Part shown: positions 24,022 through 33,879 of the stretch, one piece after another | Numbering within the stretch: position 1 is the first letter of the stretch | Layout of the letters: each line of letters begins with the position of its first letter | NCBI RefSeq assembly: GCF_015353075.1 | Contig: NZ_CP064187.1 | Coordinates: 1,488,001-1,552,000, forward strand | Source: Rhizobium sp. 007 | GTDB taxonomy: Bacteria; Pseudomonadota; Alphaproteobacteria; Rhizobiales; Rhizobiaceae | DNA length: 64,000 nucleotides | Direction: 5' to 3' | Notes under the pieces: generated by a model | Database searches by the model: none | What the model saw: only the letters and a program-made list of their open reading frames with translations | Told to the model about the DNA's origin: nothing | Position numbers and translations under genes: made by a program

Positions 24022-24663
24022 ATGACGAAGACCGTTCTTTGCTATGGCGACTCGCTGACCTGGGGCTACGATCCGGTTTCGCTGAGGCGGCATGCCTATG
24101 AGGACCGCTGGCCGAGCGTGCTGCAGGCAGTGCTTGGCGGTGCGGCGCATGTCATTCCGGAAGGCTTGAACGGCCGGACGACCGCTTTCGACGACCATCT
24201 CGCCGATTGCGACCGCAACGGTGCGCGCGTCCTGCCGACGATCCTGCAGACGCATGCGCCGCTTGATCTCGTCATCATCATGCTCGGAACCAACGACATG
24301 AAGTCGGTCGTGGCGGGATCGGCTTTTGCCGCCTGCCAGGGCATCGGCCGCCTGGTGCGCCTGATCCGCAATCATGCCTGGCCCTTCGAATTCGATGGGC
24401 CGGACATCCTAATCATAGCACCGCCGGGGATCTGCGCGACAGGGAATGTGCCTTTTGCCGCTTCGTTCCCGGGCGGTATCGAGGAATCGGCAAAACTTGC
24501 AACGCTTTATCGTGACCTTGCCGACGAACTCGGTTGCGGATTCTTCGACGGCAACTCCGTCGCGAAGACGACACCGGTCGACGGCATCCATCTCGATGCG
24601 GAAAATACCCGCGCTCTCGGGCGCGGGCTGGAATCAACTGTACGGATGATGCTGGGGCTCTGA
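24022..24663 (+). CDS. SGNH/GDSL hydrolase (arylesterase-like)
   Basis: Serine esterase of 213 residues. Block I reads CYGDSLTWGYDP with the nucleophile Ser. The Gly block is PEGLNGRTTAFDD, the Asn block IIMLGTNDMK, and the C-terminal Asp-x-x-His is VDGIHLDAEN. The set matches the arylesterase/acyl-CoA thioesterase type of SGNH hydrolases. It lies 20 bases after pdhC and just before a GNAT gene, inside the pdh-lpdA operon. Its substrate is unknown. Confidence 0.9.
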   Translation: MTKTVLCYGDSLTWGYDPVSLRRHAYEDRWPSVLQAVLGGAAHVIPEGLNGRTTAFDDHLADCDRNGARVLPTILQTHAPLDLVIIMLGTNDMKSVVAGSAFAACQGIGRLVRLIRNHAWPFEFDGPDILIIAPPGICATGNVPFAASFPGGIEESAKLATLYRDLADELGCGFFDGNSVAKTTPVDGIHLDAENTRALGRGLESTVRMMLGL

Positions 24664-24665
24664 CC

Positions 24666-25247
24666 ATGGCCGCTTTCGCCGCGCTGCGGCCGGCAGAACG
24701 GCGGGACGCGGCGGAGCTGGCCATCCTCGTGGACATCGGCTCGCACGGCTTTGCTTCCTGGCTTTGGTTCGCGGAGGTGGCGGGCAGCAGCGCCGACACG
24801 CCGTTGGAGCGGGGCCGGATGAAGATGAGCCGCGATGGCGCATGGGGGAATTGGCAGAGCGCGGTGATTGCCGAGGCTTATGGCGAGATCGCCGGAACGG
24901 CGGTGGGCTATGCGCTTGGCGAAGAGATCAGAGCGATCGCGGCGGATGGTCCTGCGCTGGAGCCGGTAATAGCGCTACAAAAGCAGGCGGCCGGAAACTG
25001 GTTCATCGGCACGCTGGCCGTCTACCGCCATCTGCGCGGCATCGGCATCGGAAAGCGATTGCTGGGCGACCAGATCGAGAAGGCGGGAGAGCGGGCTGTC
25101 AGCCTGATCACCGCAAGTGATAATGAGGCAGCGCTCGCGCTGTACGAGAAGAATGGATTTTCGCAAGCCGCCCGCGCTGAGGCCGTGGCGCTTTTCGAAA
25201 ACAGCAGGAAACACGAGTGGGTGCTTCTGACCCGCCTCGCCGGATAA
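24666..25247 (+). CDS. GNAT family N-acetyltransferase
   Basis: Acetyl-CoA-dependent acetyltransferase, 193 residues. The N-terminus is ALRPAERRDAAELA. The acetyl-CoA binding segment is IGTLAVYRHLRGIGIGKRLLG, containing the R/Q-x-x-G-x-G/A pattern. The last third is ALYEKNGFSQ. The start ATG 24666 lies two bases after the SGNH stop, so the pair is tightly coupled. Substrate unknown. Whether it modifies the dehydrogenase complex is speculation. Confidence 0.88.
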   Translation: MAAFAALRPAERRDAAELAILVDIGSHGFASWLWFAEVAGSSADTPLERGRMKMSRDGAWGNWQSAVIAEAYGEIAGTAVGYALGEEIRAIAADGPALEPVIALQKQAAGNWFIGTLAVYRHLRGIGIGKRLLGDQIEKAGERAVSLITASDNEAALALYEKNGFSQAARAEAVALFENSRKHEWVLLTRLAG

Positions 25248-25262
25248 AAAGGGCAGGAATAC

Positions 25263-26711
25263 ATGGCTGAGAATTACGACGTCATCATCATCGGCTCCGG
25301 TCCGGGCGGCTATGTCGCCGCCGTGCGTGCCGGCCAGCTCGGTCTGAAGACCGCGATCGTCGAACGCGAGCACCTGGGAGGCATCTGCCTGAACTGGGGC
25401 TGCATCCCGACCAAGGCGTTGCTGCGCTCCGCCGAAATTCTCGACCATTCCACTCATTTGAAGGATTACGGCCTCGTTCTCGAAGGCAAGGTCAGTGCCG
25501 ATGTGAAGGCCGTTGTTGCCCGTTCGCGCGGCGTTTCCGCACGCCTCAATAGCGGCGTCGGCTTCCTGATGAAGAAAAACAAGGTGGATGTGATCTGGGG
25601 CGAAGCCAAGATCACCAAACCCGGCGAGATCGTCGTCTCCAAGACTTCCAAGCCGGTTGTTGAGCCGCAGCATCCGTTGCCGAAGAACATCAAGAGCCAG
25701 GAAGGTACTTACACCGCCAAGCATATCATTATTGCGACCGGCGCCCGTCCGCGCGCGCTGCCGGGCATCGAGCCGGACGGCAAGCTGATCTGGACCTATT
25801 TCGAGGCGCTGAAGCCGGATGTCCTGCCGAAGTCCTTGATCGTCATGGGCTCGGGCGCCATCGGCATCGAATTTGCGAGCTTCTACCGCTCGATGGGTGT
25901 CGACGTGACTGTCGTCGAAGTCCTGCCGACGATCATGCCGGTCGAGGATGCGGAAGTGACCGCCATCGCACGCAAGCAGCTGGAAAAGCGCGGCATGAAG
26001 ATCTTCACGAGCGCCAAGGTGGCGAAGGTCGAGAAGGGCGCCGGCAGCATCACCGCCCATGTCGAGACGGCTGATGGCAAGATCCAGCACATCACCGCGG
26101 ACCGTATGATCTCGGCCATCGGCGTGCAGGGCAATATCGAGAATCTCGGTCTCGAAACACTCGGCGTGAAAACGGATCGCGGCTGCGTGGTAGTTGACGG
26201 CTATGGCAAGACCAACGTTCCCGGCATCTACGCGATCGGCGATGTCGCAGGCCCGCCGATGCTGGCCCACAAGGCCGAACATGAAGGCGTTGTCTGCGTC
26301 GAAAAGCTCGCCGGCCTGCCGAATGTTCATCCGACCGACAAGGTCAAGGTTCCGGGCTGCACCTATTGCCAGCCGCAGGTTGCCTCTGTGGGTCTGACGG
26401 AAGCAAAGGCCAAGGAACTGGGCCGCGACATCCGCGTCGGCCGTTTCTCCTTCGCCGCAAACGGCAAGGCGATCGCGCTCGGCGAGGACCAGGGCCTCTG
26501 CAAGGTGATCTTCGACAAGAAGACCGGCGAACTCCTCGGAGCGCATATGGTTGGCGCTGAGGTAACCGAGCTGATCCAGGGTTTCGTCGTCGCGATGAAT
26601 CTCGAGACGACCGAGGAAGAATTGATGCACACGATCTTCCCGCATCCGACCGTCTCCGAATCGATGAAGGAAGCCGTGCTGGACGCTTACGGCCGGGTGT
26701 TGAACGCTTGA
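25263..26711 (+). CDS. lpdA: Dihydrolipoyl dehydrogenase (E3)
   Basis: FAD/NAD flavoprotein that reoxidises dihydrolipoyl groups of the 2-oxoacid dehydrogenases. The FAD-binding GSGPGGYVAA is at residues 11-20. The redox disulfide is Cys42-Cys47 in GGICLNWGCIPTK. The NAD-binding GSGAIGIEFASF follows, and the C-terminal HPTVSES supplies the His-Glu pair. It has 482 residues. The genomic partners pdhA-C lie just upstream and lipA downstream. Confidence 0.97.
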   Translation: MAENYDVIIIGSGPGGYVAAVRAGQLGLKTAIVEREHLGGICLNWGCIPTKALLRSAEILDHSTHLKDYGLVLEGKVSADVKAVVARSRGVSARLNSGVGFLMKKNKVDVIWGEAKITKPGEIVVSKTSKPVVEPQHPLPKNIKSQEGTYTAKHIIIATGARPRALPGIEPDGKLIWTYFEALKPDVLPKSLIVMGSGAIGIEFASFYRSMGVDVTVVEVLPTIMPVEDAEVTAIARKQLEKRGMKIFTSAKVAKVEKGAGSITAHVETADGKIQHITADRMISAIGVQGNIENLGLETLGVKTDRGCVVVDGYGKTNVPGIYAIGDVAGPPMLAHKAEHEGVVCVEKLAGLPNVHPTDKVKVPGCTYCQPQVASVGLTEAKAKELGRDIRVGRFSFAANGKAIALGEDQGLCKVIFDKKTGELLGAHMVGAEVTELIQGFVVAMNLETTEEELMHTIFPHPTVSESMKEAVLDAYGRVLNA

Positions 26712-26765
26712 TAATTTCCCTTTCCAGCCTCTATCCGAAGGTAGAAAAAACGAAAGGAAATCATC

Positions 26766-27020
26766 ATGTCTATGGAGACGCAGGCATGGCTTGTCTTCCT
26801 CCTGATCGGCCTCGTTGCGGGCTTCCTCGCGAGCTTGGTCGTCGGCGGAGGCGGATTGATACGCTGCCTGCTCAGCGGCATCATCGGCGCGTTCGTGGGC
26901 GGGTTTCTGTTCAATGCGCTGGGTATATCGCTCGGCATTGAAAATGCGTTGGTCGTGCAGATCATTCACGCCACAGTCGGCGCCATTGTCGTGGTGTTGA
27001 TTGCAAGGGCGATAGCTTAG
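26766..27020 (+). CDS. GlsB/YeaQ/YmgE family membrane protein (copy 1)
   Basis: An 84-residue very hydrophobic protein with three predicted membrane segments and a Gly-rich middle (VVGGGGLI, GIIGAFVGGFLF). This is the transglycosylase-associated YeaQ pattern. AAAGGAAATC upstream is a good ribosome binding site. It is followed 14 bases later by a second, divergent member of the family. Function unknown; the family is often stress-induced. Confidence 0.8.
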   Translation: MSMETQAWLVFLLIGLVAGFLASLVVGGGGLIRCLLSGIIGAFVGGFLFNALGISLGIENALVVQIIHATVGAIVVVLIARAIA

Positions 27021-27034
27021 GGAAAACGACAATC

Positions 27035-27283
27035 ATGGAAGGCGTCGGCTGGATAGCGGCAATCATCATCGGCGGTTTTGCGGGCTGGCTCGCCGGCAAG
27101 CTGATGGAAGCGCGATATGGCATTGTGCTGAACATCGTGCTCGGCATCGTCGGTTCGGTGGTTGCGACCGCCATCCTGGCGCAATTCCACGTCGAGGTGG
27201 CCGCAGGACGGCTCGGCTACTTCGTCACCGGCTTCCTCGGCGCCTGCCTGCTGATATTCATCGCCCGGCTCGTGCGGCGATAA
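27035..27283 (+). CDS. GlsB/YeaQ/YmgE family membrane protein (copy 2)
   Basis: An 82-residue membrane protein opening GWIAAIIIGGFAGWLAGKLM, the classic YeaQ first segment. GIVLNIVLGIVGSVVA and a last hydrophobic helix ending ARLVRR follow. It is the tandem neighbour of the 26,766 gene, but the two differ in the central loop, so this is not a recent duplication. Both lie between lpdA and lipA. Confidence 0.82.
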   Translation: MEGVGWIAAIIIGGFAGWLAGKLMEARYGIVLNIVLGIVGSVVATAILAQFHVEVAAGRLGYFVTGFLGACLLIFIARLVRR

Positions 27284-27376
27284 TGCGCATCACGACTTGA
27301 ATTGTAAGGTTCGAGCAAAACGCTTATGTGCAGACGGATGACGAAGCCGCATGGGCGGCGGAAAGTTGATACTGCA

Positions 27377-28348
27377 ATGGTAACCATTCTCGACACGGTC
27401 AATCCCGACGCCAAGCGCGTGCGGCATCCGGAAAAGGCGAACCGCCCCGATACGGAAGTCATGCGCAAGCCGGACTGGATCCGCGTCAAGGCCCCGACCT
27501 CGAAGGGCTATGCCGAAACGCGCGCGATCGTGAAGGAAAACAAGCTCGTCACCGTCTGCGAAGAAGCCGGATGTCCGAATATCGGCGAGTGCTGGGACAA
27601 GAAGCACGCGACCTTCATGATCATGGGCGAGATCTGTACCCGTGCCTGTGCCTTCTGCAACGTCTCGACCGGCAAGCCGAACGCGCTCGACATGGCAGAG
27701 CCTGAGAACGTCGCCAAGGCCGTGAAGGAGATGGGCCTTTCCCACGTCGTCATCACCTCGGTCGACCGCGACGATCTGGAAGACGGCGGTGCTGAGCATT
27801 TCGAGAGGGTGATCTGGGCGATCCGCGCCGCCTCTCCGGCAACCACGATCGAAATCCTGACGCCGGACTTCCTGCGCAAGCCTGGCGCCCTGGAGCGCGT
27901 CGTCGCCGCCAAGCCGGATGTCTTCAACCACAATCTGGAAACCGTGCCGTCGAACTACCTGACGGTCCGTCCAGGCGCCCGCTATTTCCACTCCATTCGC
28001 CTGCTGCAGCGCGTGAAGGAACTGGACCCGACGATGTTCACCAAGTCCGGCATCATGGTTGGCCTTGGCGAAGAGCGCAACGAAGTGCTCCAATTGATGG
28101 ACGACCTGCGCACCGCCGACGTCGACTTCCTGACGATCGGCCAGTACCTGCAGCCGACCCGCAAGCACCACAAGATCGAGAAGTTCGTGACGCCGGATGA
28201 ATTCAAGTCCTACGAAACCGTCGCCTACACCAAGGGCTTCCTAATGGTGGCATCGAGCCCGCTCACCCGCTCTTCGCACCACGCCGGCGACGATTTCACC
28301 CGACTGAGGGCGGCACGCGAAAAGAAGCTGCTGATGGCGGTGGAATAA
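27377..28348 (+). CDS. lipA: Lipoyl synthase
   Basis: Radical-SAM enzyme inserting sulfurs into octanoyl groups of lipoyl domains, and so activating the PDH subunits encoded upstream. The auxiliary cluster cysteines are in [12 protein letters not shown] and the radical-SAM motif is CTRACAFC. The C-terminal [14 protein letters not shown] is typical. The length is 323 residues from ATG 27377. A longer frame from 27326 adds a non-homologous tail. Confidence 0.96.
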   Translation: MVTILDTVNPDAKRVRHPEKANRPDTEVMRKPDWIRVKAPTSKGYAETRAIVKENKLVTVCEEAGCPNIGECWDKKHATFMIMGEICTRACAFCNVSTGKPNALDMAEPENVAKAVKEMGLSHVVITSVDRDDLEDGGAEHFERVIWAIRAASPATTIEILTPDFLRKPGALERVVAAKPDVFNHNLETVPSNYLTVRPGARYFHSIRLLQRVKELDPTMFTKSGIMVGLGEERNEVLQLMDDLRTADVDFLTIGQYLQPTRKHHKIEKFVTPDEFKSYETVAYTKGFLMVASSPLTRSSHHAGDDFTRLRAAREKKLLMAVE

Positions 28349-28371
28349 TCAACGAAGGCTTGCATTTTCTG

Positions 28372-28405
28372 AAAGCCGCGGCGATCGTCCCGCGGCTTTT
28401 TCTTT
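28372..28405 (+). terminator. Rho-independent terminator after lipA
   Basis: Perfect ten-base stem AAAGCCGCGG / CCGCGGCTTT with an eight-base loop and trailing T-run, 23 bases after the lipA stop. It ends just before the ribosome binding site of the next gene. Confidence 0.85.
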
Positions 28406-28415
28406 GGAGGATGCC

Positions 28416-28982
28416 ATGGCCTGGTTGAGCGATGTCAGGGATGCCGCCCACCGGCTGAAGACGGCTGATCGCGTACTCGTCATTGGCTGCTCCGGCGGCG
28501 GCAAGACCACGCTTGCGCGGACGATCGCAACGCGCTTCAGCCTGCCCTTCATTTCCATGGATCGCGAGTTCTTCTGGCTGCCGGGCTGGGTCGCACGCGC
28601 ACGGCCGGAGCAGCGGGCGTTGATAGCCGAACGGATCAAGCGAGATCGCTGGATCATGGACGGAACCAACACGTCGAGCTTTGATCTCCGGCTGCCGCGG
28701 ACCGATATCGTCCTATGGGTCCGCATGCCGCGTCTGATATGCGTTTGGGGCGCCGTCAGCCGCTGGCTGAAGTGGATTGGGCGTACACGGCCGGAAATGA
28801 CGCCGGGCTGCCCGGAGAAGGTCGATCTCGAATTCCTGCGCTACATCTGGAATTTCGAAAAGAAGCATTCGCCCATGGTTCTCGCCGCCATGGCCGCCCA
28901 CGGCCCCGATGTCCCGGTTCTCCAGCTAAAATCACGCCATCAGATGCGCGAGCTTCTTGATCTTCTCGGTTCTCCCGCTTAA
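28416..28982 (+). CDS. P-loop kinase-like protein (FlaR/adenylate-kinase-like)
   Basis: A 188-residue nucleotide-binding protein with Walker A GCSGGGKTT near residue 28. MDREFFWLPGW and RWIMDGTNTSSFDLRL follow, the pattern of the adenylate kinase-like FlaR / 'DNA topology modulation' family. TTTGGAGG precedes ATG 28416. Phosphoacceptor unknown. It is transcribed in the same direction as the COQ10-like gene, nine bases downstream. Confidence 0.82.
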   Translation: MAWLSDVRDAAHRLKTADRVLVIGCSGGGKTTLARTIATRFSLPFISMDREFFWLPGWVARARPEQRALIAERIKRDRWIMDGTNTSSFDLRLPRTDIVLWVRMPRLICVWGAVSRWLKWIGRTRPEMTPGCPEKVDLEFLRYIWNFEKKHSPMVLAAMAAHGPDVPVLQLKSRHQMRELLDLLGSPA

Positions 28983-28991
28983 CTGCCGATC

Positions 28992-29438
28992 ATGCCGCAA
29001 TTCGAAACGCATCACCGCGTCCCGCACTCCGCCGATCAGATGTTCGCCCTCGTGGCCGATGTGGAACGCTATCCGGAATTCCTGCCGCTCTGCGAAGCCT
29101 TGAGCATCCGCAGCTGCAAGGAGCGCGACGGCAAGATTTTGCTGATTGCCGACATGACCGTCGGCTACAAGGCGATCCGCGAGACCTTCACCACGCAGGT
29201 GCTGCTCAACAAGGCGGAGCGCTTCATCGACGTCAAATATATCGACGGGCCGTTCCGGTATCTCGATAATCGCTGGCGCTTTGAGGAGGCCGTCGGTGAC
29301 GGCTGTACCATCCATTTCTTCATCGACTACGAGTTCAAGAGTCGCATCCTCGGTGCGCTGATGGGCTCGATGTTCGACCGCGCCTTCCGCATGTTTTCCG
29401 AGGCCTTCGAAAAGAGGGCGGAAGCGATCTACCGATAG
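28992..29438 (+). CDS. SRPBCC / COQ10-RatA type polyketide-cyclase-like protein
   Basis: A 148-residue START-like protein beginning FETHHRVPHSADQMFALVADVERYP, a strong match to the COQ10/RatA family. Eukaryotic members bind ubiquinone; the bacterial RatA toxin role is not assumed here. The C-terminal long helix (LGALMGSMFDRAFRMFSEAF) closes the hydrophobic cavity. The neighbours give no further clue. Confidence 0.85.
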   Translation: MPQFETHHRVPHSADQMFALVADVERYPEFLPLCEALSIRSCKERDGKILLIADMTVGYKAIRETFTTQVLLNKAERFIDVKYIDGPFRYLDNRWRFEEAVGDGCTIHFFIDYEFKSRILGALMGSMFDRAFRMFSEAFEKRAEAIYR

Positions 29439-29465
29439 CCGTCAGAAGGCCGTGTCCTGACAGCC

Positions 29466-29774
29466 TTACCGATCGAAGAAGTGATAGAAGTACCGATTTG
29501 CCGGATAGGCATATGCCCCCCGATCAATAAAGTTGCGCCGGGACAGGCAACTTCTCAGGGCCGCGTTGTAAACGAGGCTGTACCGGTTGGGCGACCCTCT
29601 TCGCCAGGACATCGCCTCGTACTGGCAATATCCAAGCGCACGGTCGTATTTAGCCAGCAAGACAGGGTCGGAATCGACGCGGATTCCATGATATGTCTGA
29701 TAGTTTGACGGTGCCTCGGCAGCCGATACGCAGCCCAGGCTCAAAGCAACTCCCATTGCGGCCAGATATCTCAT
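29466..29774 (-). CDS. Small secreted hypothetical protein
   Basis: A 102-residue protein with a signal peptide (MRYLAAMGVALSLGCVSAAEA, cleavage near residue 21). The mature domain is Tyr/Arg-rich, with two Cys (ALGYCQYE and LRSCLSRR) that may form a disulfide. AAGGGG eight bases upstream fixes ATG 29774. The family is not recognised. It probably acts in the periplasm. Confidence 0.7.
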   Translation of the reverse strand: MRYLAAMGVALSLGCVSAAEAPSNYQTYHGIRVDSDPVLLAKYDRALGYCQYEAMSWRRGSPNRYSLVYNAALRSCLSRRNFIDRGAYAYPANRYFYHFFDR

Positions 29775-29845
29775 CGACGTAACCCCTTGCGGAATGAAAT
29801 CCGGCATAGGAACGGGCGCCAGTGCTCTTTGTTCCAAGCGCAGGA

Positions 29846-30346
29846 TTAGGCGCGGTTTTCCTGGAGTTCGATCAGCATTTCCAGCGCGGTCTGTACGGTT
29901 GCAAGACGCACCTTGTCGCGGCCGATATCGCCATAGAGCATCTTGCGGCGGATGAGGGCGCCGGTGCGCGATTTCGCCGCCAGATGAACCAGTCCGACCG
30001 GCTTTTGCGGCGAGCCCCCGCTCGGCCCGGCAATCCCCGTCACGGCGACCGCGACGTCGGCGCGGGAGCGGAAAAGGGCGCCGTGCGCCATCTGCAGCGC
30101 AGTCTCCTCGGAAACGGCGCCGAAGCTTTCGAGTGTGCGTTCCTGAACGCCGAGCATCTCGATCTTGGCGGTATTGGTATATGTGACGAAACCGCGATCG
30201 ACGACCGCCGAGGAGCCGGAGATTTCGGTGAGCGCGCCGGCGATCAGCCCCCCGGTGCAGGATTCAGCAGTTGAGATCATTTTCTTTGCCGTCGTGAAAT
30301 CGCGCACGATGGTCTCCGCGAGCGAGAGAATGTCGGCGGTGAACAT
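29846..30346 (-). CDS. pncC: CinA C-terminal-domain nicotinamide-nucleotide amidohydrolase
   Basis: Deamidates NMN to nicotinate mononucleotide in pyridine nucleotide recycling. The 166-residue stand-alone CinA C-terminal domain has TAESCTGGLIAGALTEI near residue 25 and VAVTGIAGPSGGS further on. The AAGGGG site of ATG 30346 sits within the end of ispDF, whose stop is two bases away, so the two are translationally linked. Confidence 0.93.
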   Translation of the reverse strand: MFTADILSLAETIVRDFTTAKKMISTAESCTGGLIAGALTEISGSSAVVDRGFVTYTNTAKIEMLGVQERTLESFGAVSEETALQMAHGALFRSRADVAVAVTGIAGPSGGSPQKPVGLVHLAAKSRTGALIRRKMLYGDIGRDKVRLATVQTALEMLIELQENRA

Positions 30347-30348
30347 AC

Positions 30349-31569
30349 TTACCCCTTTGCTCGGCGATAGACGACGGTCGCGGTTGCGATCGCCGCAATG
30401 CCCTCGCGGCGGCCGACAAAGCCGATCGTCTCGTTCGTCGTGGCCTTCACTGAGCAGCGGTCGATCGAGATATCCAGAAATTTGGAGAGATTGGTCCGCA
30501 TCGCGTCGCGGTGCGGGCCGACTTTCGGCGCTTCGGCAATCAGCGAGACGTCGGCATTCATGATCGTGCCGCCGCGATCGCGCACGATCTTCGCCGCATG
30601 TTCGAGGAAGATGCGCGAGGGGGCACCCTTCCATTGTGGGTCCGAAGGCGGAAAGTGATCGCCGATATCGCCTGCGCCGCAGGTGGCAAGCAGCGCGTCC
30701 GTCAGGGCATGCAGCGCGACGTCCGCATCCGAATGGCCCTTGAGCCGCTGGTCGTGCGGGATGAAGACGCCGCAGAGCGTGACCCCATCGCCGGCTTCCA
30801 ATTGATGCACATCATAGCCGTTGCCGGTGCGCACGTCGGGCAGCTGCGATGACGAAAGCCGGTCGTCGGCAAGGGCGATATCCCGTTTGACCGTCAGTTT
30901 CACGTTGTCGGCAGCACCTTCGACGATCGTCACGGGAATCCCCGCCCATTCGGCGATTGATGCGTCGTCTGTGAAATCCGTGCGGCCGATCTCGCTTGCC
31001 TTTTCATGCGCCGAGAGGATGGTGTCATAGACGAAGGATTGCGGCGTCTGGGCTGCGAAAAGATGCTCGCGCGACACCGTTTCCAGAACCGTGCCCGTAC
31101 CGTCAGCCCGCTTCAGCGTGTCGGCAACAGGTATTGCGGGCAGGACCGCCGGCGCGCCGCCGGCCAGTGAATCGGCAATGCGATCGAGAAGCTGGTGGTC
31201 GAAGAAGGGGCGAACGGCGTCATGAATGAGGACATGCGTAATGCCCTTGTTTTTCAGGTGCCTTAGTCCGGCGAGAACAGACTGCTGTCGCGTTGCACCG
31301 CCGTGAACGGCTTCGATCGGCGTGGCGGACAGCACCTGGCGAAATGCCTTTGCCACCAGCGCGTCGTCGTCGGGATGGATGACGACGACGATGTGGGCGG
31401 CGTGCTCCCATGTCATGAAGTTTTCAAGCGTATGCGTGATAACCGGCTTTCCGCCGATTAACCGGTATTGCTTCGGACCTTCCTCATGCGAGCCCGCCCG
31501 CTCGCCGCGGCCGGCAGCAACGATGACAATTCCAGCCGAGATCGGTTGCTTCGAATGCATTTGCGGCAT
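30349..31569 (-). CDS. ispDF: Bifunctional IspD/IspF isoprenoid enzyme
   Basis: A fusion carrying two MEP-pathway steps. Residues 1-235 are 2-C-methyl-D-erythritol 4-phosphate cytidylyltransferase ([21 protein letters not shown]). Residues about 247-406 are 2,4-cyclodiphosphate synthase ([37 protein letters not shown]). The IspDF fusion is known in alphaproteobacteria. It has 406 residues. ATG 31560 is an alternative start. It supplies IPP, which UppS in this window uses. Confidence 0.96.
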   Translation of the reverse strand: MPQMHSKQPISAGIVIVAAGRGERAGSHEEGPKQYRLIGGKPVITHTLENFMTWEHAAHIVVVIHPDDDALVAKAFRQVLSATPIEAVHGGATRQQSVLAGLRHLKNKGITHVLIHDAVRPFFDHQLLDRIADSLAGGAPAVLPAIPVADTLKRADGTGTVLETVSREHLFAAQTPQSFVYDTILSAHEKASEIGRTDFTDDASIAEWAGIPVTIVEGAADNVKLTVKRDIALADDRLSSSQLPDVRTGNGYDVHQLEAGDGVTLCGVFIPHDQRLKGHSDADVALHALTDALLATCGAGDIGDHFPPSDPQWKGAPSRIFLEHAAKIVRDRGGTIMNADVSLIAEAPKVGPHRDAMRTNLSKFLDISIDRCSVKATTNETIGFVGRREGIAAIATATVVYRRAKG

Positions 31570-31714
31570 AAATCCCTAAAAATGTGCGGAAAGCGGCGTG
31601 ACTGCTCTATCGCCTTCGCGGTCCGCTTTCCAGCATCTGCCCAAAAAATATCAATTCTCACCGAAGCCTCTTGGCAAGCCCCCTTAGTATGGCTAAAAAT
31701 AGTGCAGCAGTTTC

Positions 31715-32737
31715 GTGTGCCTGAAAGATAATCAATTGCATCCAGTAAATCTTGCGGCGCCCTTGCAGATCGGAAATGTCTCCGTGCGCAACCGCGTTGT
31801 GCTGGCGCCGATGTCCGGCGTCACCGACATGCCCTTCAGGCAACTCGCCTGGCGCCATGGCGCAGGCCTGGTTGTAACCGAGATGGTAGCGAGCAGGGAG
31901 CTCGTGAACAATTCGGCCGAATCATGGTCGCGACTGAGGGCTGCCGGCTTCAAGCCGCATATGGTGCAGCTCGCCGGCCGAGAGGCGCATTGGATGGCGC
32001 AGGCGGCCAAGATCGCGGCCGATAGCGGCGCCGACATCATCGACATCAACATGGGTTGTCCGGCCAAGAAGGTGATCGGCGGCTATTCCGGCTCGGCGCT
32101 GATGCGCGATCCGGATCATGCGCTGAGCCTTATCGAGGCGACCGTGAAGGCGGTCGATGTTCCGGTGACGCTGAAGATGCGGCTCGGCTGGGACGACAAT
32201 TCGATTAATGCACCAGAGATCGCCAAGCGTGCTGAAGATGCAGGGGTAAAGCTGATCACCATTCATGGCCGTACGCGGATGCAGTTTTACGAAGGCAAGG
32301 CGAATTGGGACGCGATCCGCGCCGTTCGCAACGCAATTTCGGTTCCGCTGATCGCAAACGGCGATGTCGACACACAGGCAGATGCGCAGGAGATCCTTCG
32401 CCGCTCGGGCGCTGATGTGGTGATGATCGGGCGGGGTTGTCAGGGGCGGCCATGGCATGCAGGCGTGCTGGCTGGAGCACCCGCGCCGTCGCCGGAGAAA
32501 ATACCGGACATTGCCGTCGAGCACTACGAAATGATGCTGGATTTCTATGGCGAGGCGACGGCTATCCGCCATGCCCGCAAGCACCTCGGCTGGTATCTGG
32601 AGCGTTTCGCACCGTTGCTGCCGGTTTCGCAGAAGGCGGCAATCATGACATCGCATACACGGGCAGAAGTAGTCTCGCGCCTTCGCGATGCGCTGGCGGC
32701 CGGTTTGGAAATTTCAAAAAGCCGGGAGGCGGCATGA
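31715..32737 (+). CDS. dusB: tRNA-dihydrouridine synthase (NifR3/DusB)
   Basis: FMN-dependent reductase modifying tRNA uridines. The N-terminal half reads [17 protein letters not shown]. The catalytic Cys is in NMGCPAKKV, and [12 protein letters not shown] with [11 protein letters not shown] follows. The length is 340 residues from GTG 31715; TTG 31736 is an alternative start. It is the first gene of the dusB-ntrB-ntrC operon, and its stop overlaps the ntrB start, the classical nifR3-ntrBC arrangement. Confidence 0.95.
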   Translation: MCLKDNQLHPVNLAAPLQIGNVSVRNRVVLAPMSGVTDMPFRQLAWRHGAGLVVTEMVASRELVNNSAESWSRLRAAGFKPHMVQLAGREAHWMAQAAKIAADSGADIIDINMGCPAKKVIGGYSGSALMRDPDHALSLIEATVKAVDVPVTLKMRLGWDDNSINAPEIAKRAEDAGVKLITIHGRTRMQFYEGKANWDAIRAVRNAISVPLIANGDVDTQADAQEILRRSGADVVMIGRGCQGRPWHAGVLAGAPAPSPEKIPDIAVEHYEMMLDFYGEATAIRHARKHLGWYLERFAPLLPVSQKAAIMTSHTRAEVVSRLRDALAAGLEISKSREAA

Positions 32738-33879
32738 TGGACAAGGTTCAAGCCGATCATACCGGCGGCGTTGCGATGGCAGTGCTGAACGCGATCCAGA
32801 ATCCGGTGGTGATGGTCGACGAGGCGGGCTTGATCGCCTTCGCGAACTGGGAGGCGGAATCGTTTTTCGGCGCTAGCGCGTCGCACCTTGCCCGCTACAA
32901 GATTTCCACCTTCATTCCGTTCGGAAGCCCGCTACTGGCCCTGATCGATCAGGTGCGGGAGCGCAGGGCGCCCGTCAACGAATACCGCGTCGACCTGAGT
33001 TCGCCCCGTCTTGGCCAGGACAAGCTGGTCGATATCTACGTCGCGCCGGTGATCAGCGAGCCCGGTTCCGTCGTCGTGGTGTTCCAGGAGCGTTCGATGG
33101 CCGACAAGATCGACCGTCAGCTGACGCACCGGGCGGCCGCCCGGTCGGTGACGGGCCTTGCGTCCATGCTCGCCCACGAAATCAAGAATCCGCTCTCCGG
33201 CATTCGTGGTGCCGCCCAGCTTCTCGAGCAGTCGGTCGTCGATGAGGACCGCGCGCTGACGAGGCTCATCTGCGACGAGACCGACCGCATCGTGTCGCTG
33301 GTCGATCGCATGGAGGTCTTCTCAGACGAACGTCCTGTCGATCGTCTGCCCGTCAACATCCATTCGGTGCTCGACCATGTGAAGGCGGTGGCAAAGGCAG
33401 GCTTTGCCCGGCACGTCCGCATCACCGAGAATTACGATCCGTCGCTGCCTGCAGTTTACGCCAACCGCGATCAGCTCGTGCAGGTCTTCCTCAACCTCGT
33501 GAAGAATGCAGCCGAAGCAGTCGGAGACCGGCAGGACGGCGAGATCATGCTGACGACGGCCTATCGCCCCGGCATCCGCCTTTCTGTCGCCGGAACGCGC
33601 GAAAAAATCTCGCTGCCGCTGGAGTTCTGCGTGCAAGACAACGGTCCTGGCGTGCCGTCCGACTTGCTGCCGCATCTCTTCGATCCGTTCATCACCACGA
33701 AGACGAACGGCAGCGGCCTCGGCCTTGCACTGGTCGCCAAGATCATCGGCGATCACGGCGGCATCATCGAATGCGACAGCCAGAACAACAAGACGACGTT
33801 CCGCGTCCTTATGCCGGCTTCCAAGGATGCTTCGGCCGATGATGCGGCAATTGCAAACCCAACAGGAACTTCTCGATGA
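32734..33879 (+). CDS. ntrB: Nitrogen regulation sensor histidine kinase NtrB
   Basis: Cytoplasmic bifunctional kinase/phosphatase for NtrC, controlled by PII. It has a PAS domain (residues 15-125), a HisKA domain with phospho-acceptor His148 in [12 protein letters not shown], and a HATPase with DNGPGVP and GLGLALV. Length 381 residues. GGGAGG at 32723-32728 positions ATG 32734, overlapping the dusB stop. The stop in turn overlaps ntrC. Confidence 0.96.
   Translation: MMDKVQADHTGGVAMAVLNAIQNPVVMVDEAGLIAFANWEAESFFGASASHLARYKISTFIPFGSPLLALIDQVRERRAPVNEYRVDLSSPRLGQDKLVDIYVAPVISEPGSVVVVFQERSMADKIDRQLTHRAAARSVTGLASMLAHEIKNPLSGIRGAAQLLEQSVVDEDRALTRLICDETDRIVSLVDRMEVFSDERPVDRLPVNIHSVLDHVKAVAKAGFARHVRITENYDPSLPAVYANRDQLVQVFLNLVKNAAEAVGDRQDGEIMLTTAYRPGIRLSVAGTREKISLPLEFCVQDNGPGVPSDLLPHLFDPFITTKTNGSGLGLALVAKIIGDHGGIIECDSQNNKTTFRVLMPASKDASADDAAIANPTGTSR

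Noticed and set aside
24975..27032. 685-codon frame antisense to lpdA
   Set aside because: Shadow; covers lpdA, whose motifs are complete.
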